DNA of 32,868 bases from Rhizophagus sp. LPA8_4_AMF (taxonomy: Eukaryota > Glomeromycota > Glomeromycetes > Glomerales > Glomeraceae): the NCBI GenBank assembly GCA_021464525.1, contig JADRCO010000478.1, positions 1 to 32,868 of the forward strand, in the 5' to 3' direction. The first letter of the stretch is position 1. Each line of letters opens with the position of its first letter. Below, one piece after another: positions 32,165 through 32,868 of the stretch. The translations under genes and the position numbers were made by a program. The notes below the pieces were generated by a model. It was not told the origin of the DNA. It worked only from the letters and a program-made list of their open reading frames with translations, and did not search any database.

Positions 32165-32668
32165 ATTATTTGATTTAGATTATTAAATAATAATCAAGAT
32201 ATAGCAATATAGTAGCGGTATTTATTATATTTGCTTCATATAATTTATTTTACTACATTTATTTATAGTTAAAACAAGGATTTCAATATTTTGTTAGTTT
32301 CTCTTATATTCGTTGTTTTTATTCAAATTATTGTATGATATAATTATTAACTTAATTCTCTTATAAAATAAAAATAATAGACCAATTTAGCAAATTATAT
32401 ATTTTAGACTATAAAATTAGGTCGTAATAACGATAATACTAAGAAAGTTAAATCATTTTGTGTTACAATCTCATGTTCAGCCTTCTATTACGATAATATT
32501 CAATTAAAGAAAAAAGAAAGAAAACGATCAAAATCAATAAATGAATTTATTTGAGGTATTTTTATGGTATTAAAGTTAATAACTATTTATTCTACTATGA
32601 TACTATCAAATTGGTTTATGCCTATCAATAAAACTTTAATTATGGAATTAGACGAAATTAGTTATGAT
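32165..32668. other. Downstream region of kinase 2
   Basis: AT-rich DNA. The first 30 bases still match the lost kinase tail sequence (TTTGATTTAGA). Nothing else is recognised before the hAT-like end. Confidence 0.5.
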
Positions 32669-32868
32669 TAGGGATGGCAAAAAACATGTTTTAAAACAAT
32701 TTGGGCGTTTTAAAACATTGAGCACTTTACTAGCCTTTATTACGTAATGCATATTTGTAATAAAAATTTAAGCTTTTATTATATAATATTTATTAAATTT
32801 TCAATAAAATTTATTTTTTTTCGTCATTTTCAAACAGTCTTCGCTAATATTTTCTAATTTTTAGGCAT
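32669..32868. mobile_element. hAT-like transposon end, cut by the window edge
   Basis: TAGGGATGGCAAAAAACATG has the form of a hAT terminal repeat (T/CAGGGATGGCAA type). Just inside, ATGTTTTAAAAC and GTTTTAAAACAT form a subterminal inverted repeat around AATTTGGGC. The eight bases before it, GTTATGAT, would be the target duplication. The other end lies beyond the window, so completeness cannot be judged. Confidence 0.45.

Noticed and set aside
1-32868. CRISPR array, rRNA genes, bacterial operons or virus-like elements
   Set aside because: No regularly spaced repeats, rRNA cores, bacterial gene packing or recognisable viral or LTR-element proteins were seen on either strand.

Overview
The window looks like a piece of nuclear genome from an arbuscular mycorrhizal fungus of the Rhizophagus/Glomus type (Glomeromycotina). 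This is an inference. It rests on the very AT-rich DNA, the short GT-AG introns, and two protein kinase genes of the kind hugely amplified in these fungi: a Cys-containing head, a W-[ST]-S-G-N motif, and a TKL-like kinase domain with an HKD catalytic loop. No search was run.

Layout: 1-2 kb holds decayed coding fragments. A 333-residue multi-pass membrane protein of unknown function lies at 2264-3265 (+). From 3266 to 9915 there is gene-poor AT-rich DNA with a tandem duplication and a possible tRNA-headed SINE. Two unrelated coiled-coil, low-complexity genes follow: a four-exon minus-strand gene (11952 down to 9916) and a four-exon plus-strand gene (14043-15234). In both, all introns are phase 0 and some exons are only 39 to 84 bases long. 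The minus-strand gene may have a further 5' untranslated exon. From 15.2 to 25 kb lies repeat-rich DNA. It holds decayed coding fragments on both strands, a proline-rich GC island, a fold-back with TGA(C/G)TCA sites, a palindromic hAT-like end, a long polypyrimidine tract and a possible small gene at 23875-24363.

The right end (25.2-32.2 kb) is a same-strand kinase array: a decayed copy (25184-25843), a 562-bp MULE-like MITE with about 104-112 bp inverted ends and a perfect 9-bp target duplication (26087-26648), and two apparently intact three-exon kinase genes (26960-28510 and 30626-32164). The intact copies share two upstream blocks at matching distances from the ATG, so the duplication carried a promoter with it. 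The second copy has a one-base change in its last exon that removes the conserved C-terminal tail. A hAT-like end begins at 32669 and runs off the window.

I see no CRISPR array, rRNA or confident tRNA gene, and no recognisable virus-like element. The genes do not form an evident pathway. The coherent biological unit is the kinase family expansion.
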